Positions 63,309-64,000 of a stretch of DNA of 64,000 bases are shown here, in pieces. The number at the start of each line of letters is the position of its first letter. Positions within the stretch are counted from its first letter, which is position 1. This DNA is from Planctomycetaceae bacterium (GTDB taxonomy: Bacteria > Planctomycetota > Planctomycetia > Gemmatales > Gemmataceae): NCBI GenBank assembly GCA_013823135.1, contig PNLP01000026.1:1-64000 (forward strand), read 5' to 3'. Position numbers and translations under genes: made by a program. Below the pieces are notes generated by a model. That model did no database searches, had not been told where the DNA came from, and was given only the letters and a program-made list of their open reading frames with translations.

Positions 63309-63381
63309 GGCCCTATCGTCTAGTGGCCTAGGACGGAGCCCTCTCAAGGCTCAAACCCGGGTTCGAATCCCGGTAGGGTCA
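63309..63381 (+). tRNA. tRNA-Glu (anticodon CTC)
   Basis: A 73-nt cloverleaf. Acceptor stem GGCCCTA/TAGGGTC with one G-T pair, discriminator A, the glutamate-type D-arm (CGTCTAGTGGCCTAGGACG), anticodon stem GAGCC/GGCTC around the loop CTCTCAA (CTC at 34-36), and T-arm CCGGG TTCGAAT CCCGG. The CCA end is not encoded. CTC reads GAG codons. Confidence 0.95.
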
Positions 63382-63704
63382 TTTGATCTCGGGGCTTGAG
63401 ACTACCTGAGAAGATCGAAGCGGACAGATTCGGACGGGATGCTTGGAAATCAAGCAACCCATCCAAATCTGTCCGCTTCGATCTTTTATGGTCTGCTCGG
63501 TCCGTATTACCAGCAGACCGATTTTGTCGCCAGCGAATTGTCCAGCCAGAGGCACATCTCCACACTCGCTCGAACGGCACAAAAAATCTCAGGAATGATA
63601 CGCAGAACATCAGTTGTGTCGCGGTGCGAGCGATTACTAGACTTTTGGATCGGAATGCCACTCCACAAAGCCTGCCTGTCTTCTCATTTCCCGGGAGTCT
63701 GCTC
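63382..63704. other. Spacer after tRNA-Glu
   Basis: This 323-base spacer contains the terminator hairpin (63411-63485) and a small inverted repeat (GGTCTGCT ... AGCAGACC, about 63489-63518). A minus-strand frame across it also covers the tRNA and is spurious. No attachment-site duplication or integrase is seen. Confidence 0.5.
63411..63485 (+). terminator. Long terminator hairpin downstream of tRNA-Glu
   Basis: AAGATCGAAGCGGACAGATT (63411-63430) pairs perfectly with 63466-63485. The inner part continues with GGGATGCTTG / CAAGCAACCC pairs. The stem ends in TTTT, as expected for an intrinsic terminator of the tRNA transcript. Confidence 0.75.
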
Positions 63705-64000
63705 ATGGCGACCGTCTTTCACACACTCTTCGTCGTGGCTCTGATCGCCACATCGTTACCACTCGTTGCCGCTGAACCTGAACCGAATCGCTCGCCAAAG
63801 CGGTTCGCCATCGTTTACAACCACGGCTACGCTGGCGATCACCTACCGAAGGATCGTGAACAGTTCGAGTCGCTCGTCAAGAGCGTGAAGTCGGCGCACT
63901 TTAACGTCATTCTTTGCCAGTATGAGCCGTGGCGAGCAGAGATCTGCAAGAAGCACGACATGAAGATCTTCGTCGATCTCCTCGTGCCGGCGCACCACGT
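63705..64000 (+). CDS. Secreted protein, C-terminus beyond the window edge
   Basis: From the ATG at 63705 the frame stays open to the end of the window (98 codons). It starts with a clear signal peptide (MATVFHTLFVVALIATSLPL, cut near VAAEP). The mature part begins RFAIVYNHGYAGDHLPKDRE and later has FNVILCQYEPWRAEICKKHD and DMKIFVDLLV. The strand-helix spacing and the loop after YN suggest an alpha/beta (TIM-barrel or hydrolase-like) domain, possibly glycoside-hydrolase related, but the visible part is too short for a family call. Confidence 0.7.
   Translation, partial: MATVFHTLFVVALIATSLPLVAAEPEPNRSPKRFAIVYNHGYAGDHLPKDREQFESLVKSVKSAHFNVILCQYEPWRAEICKKHDMKIFVDLLVPAHH

Noticed and set aside
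63344-63706. A 120-codon minus-strand frame ending in LPGFEPGFEP
   Set aside because: The end is the reverse complement of tRNA-Glu, a common annotation artefact.

Overview
The window looks like a chromosomal segment of a planctomycete, most likely of the Gemmataceae. The grounds are high-GC coding sequence, three DUF1501 proteins, a DUF1549/DUF1553 protein, a large Ser/Thr kinase with a DWG (not DFG) motif, many secreted beta-propeller and NPCBM-type proteins, and intergenic spacers full of long GC-rich palindromes. This is inference from family content; no 16S rRNA gene is present. Housekeeping markers are hisF, ffh, tRNA-Arg(CCG) and tRNA-Glu(CTC).

Left part (1-14.7 kb): an apparent remnant of a GntP-type permease, an OprP-like porin, a Tat-exported NTF2-like protein, tRNA-Arg, a DUF1653-cupin fusion that overlaps the 3' end of a kinase with two PAS domains, an unknown secreted protein, an SDR oxidoreductase, hisF, a PilT-type ATPase, a secreted PQQ-type propeller and ffh.

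Middle (14.7-22.2 kb): a McrBC-like restriction locus. mcrB and mcrC are separated by two tandem paralogous membrane-anchored proteins of unknown function. The first paralogue is followed by a relic of the mcrC start, so the duplicated unit already included the junction with mcrC. A stand-alone HNH nuclease follows.

Central minus-strand block (22.2-54.6 kb): fifteen consecutive genes on one strand. In transcription order they are an alpha/beta hydrolase, a DUF1501 protein, a giant TPR/double-propeller protein, a prenyltransferase/squalene-cyclase-like repeat protein, a MoxR AAA+ ATPase, DUF58, a BatA-like VWA protein, a second VWA protein, a DUF4175-like protein, two secreted helical proteins with Pro/Gly-rich linkers, an NPCBM-domain protein, one trypsin-like protease with an intact triad, and two paralogues whose triads are destroyed (the last fused to an esterase-like domain that also lacks its serine). 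I read this as a cell-envelope quality-control or assembly system: a cytoplasmic MoxR ATPase, membrane VWA/DUF4175 proteins, and a periplasmic protease/pseudoprotease set. The parts belong to known families; the joint function is inference.

Right part (54.8-64 kb): DUF1501, an orphan ABC-3 metal permease fused to a winged helix, a DUF1549/DUF1553 plus DUF1501 pair, a secreted HEAT-like protein, tRNA-Glu and the start of a further secreted protein cut by the window edge.

Across the window, almost every larger spacer carries a long inverted repeat. Several fall into recurring sequence families, and some have arms that are themselves palindromes, like REP/BIME elements. A separate 67-78 bp dispersed element occurs three times in AT-richer spacers upstream of genes.
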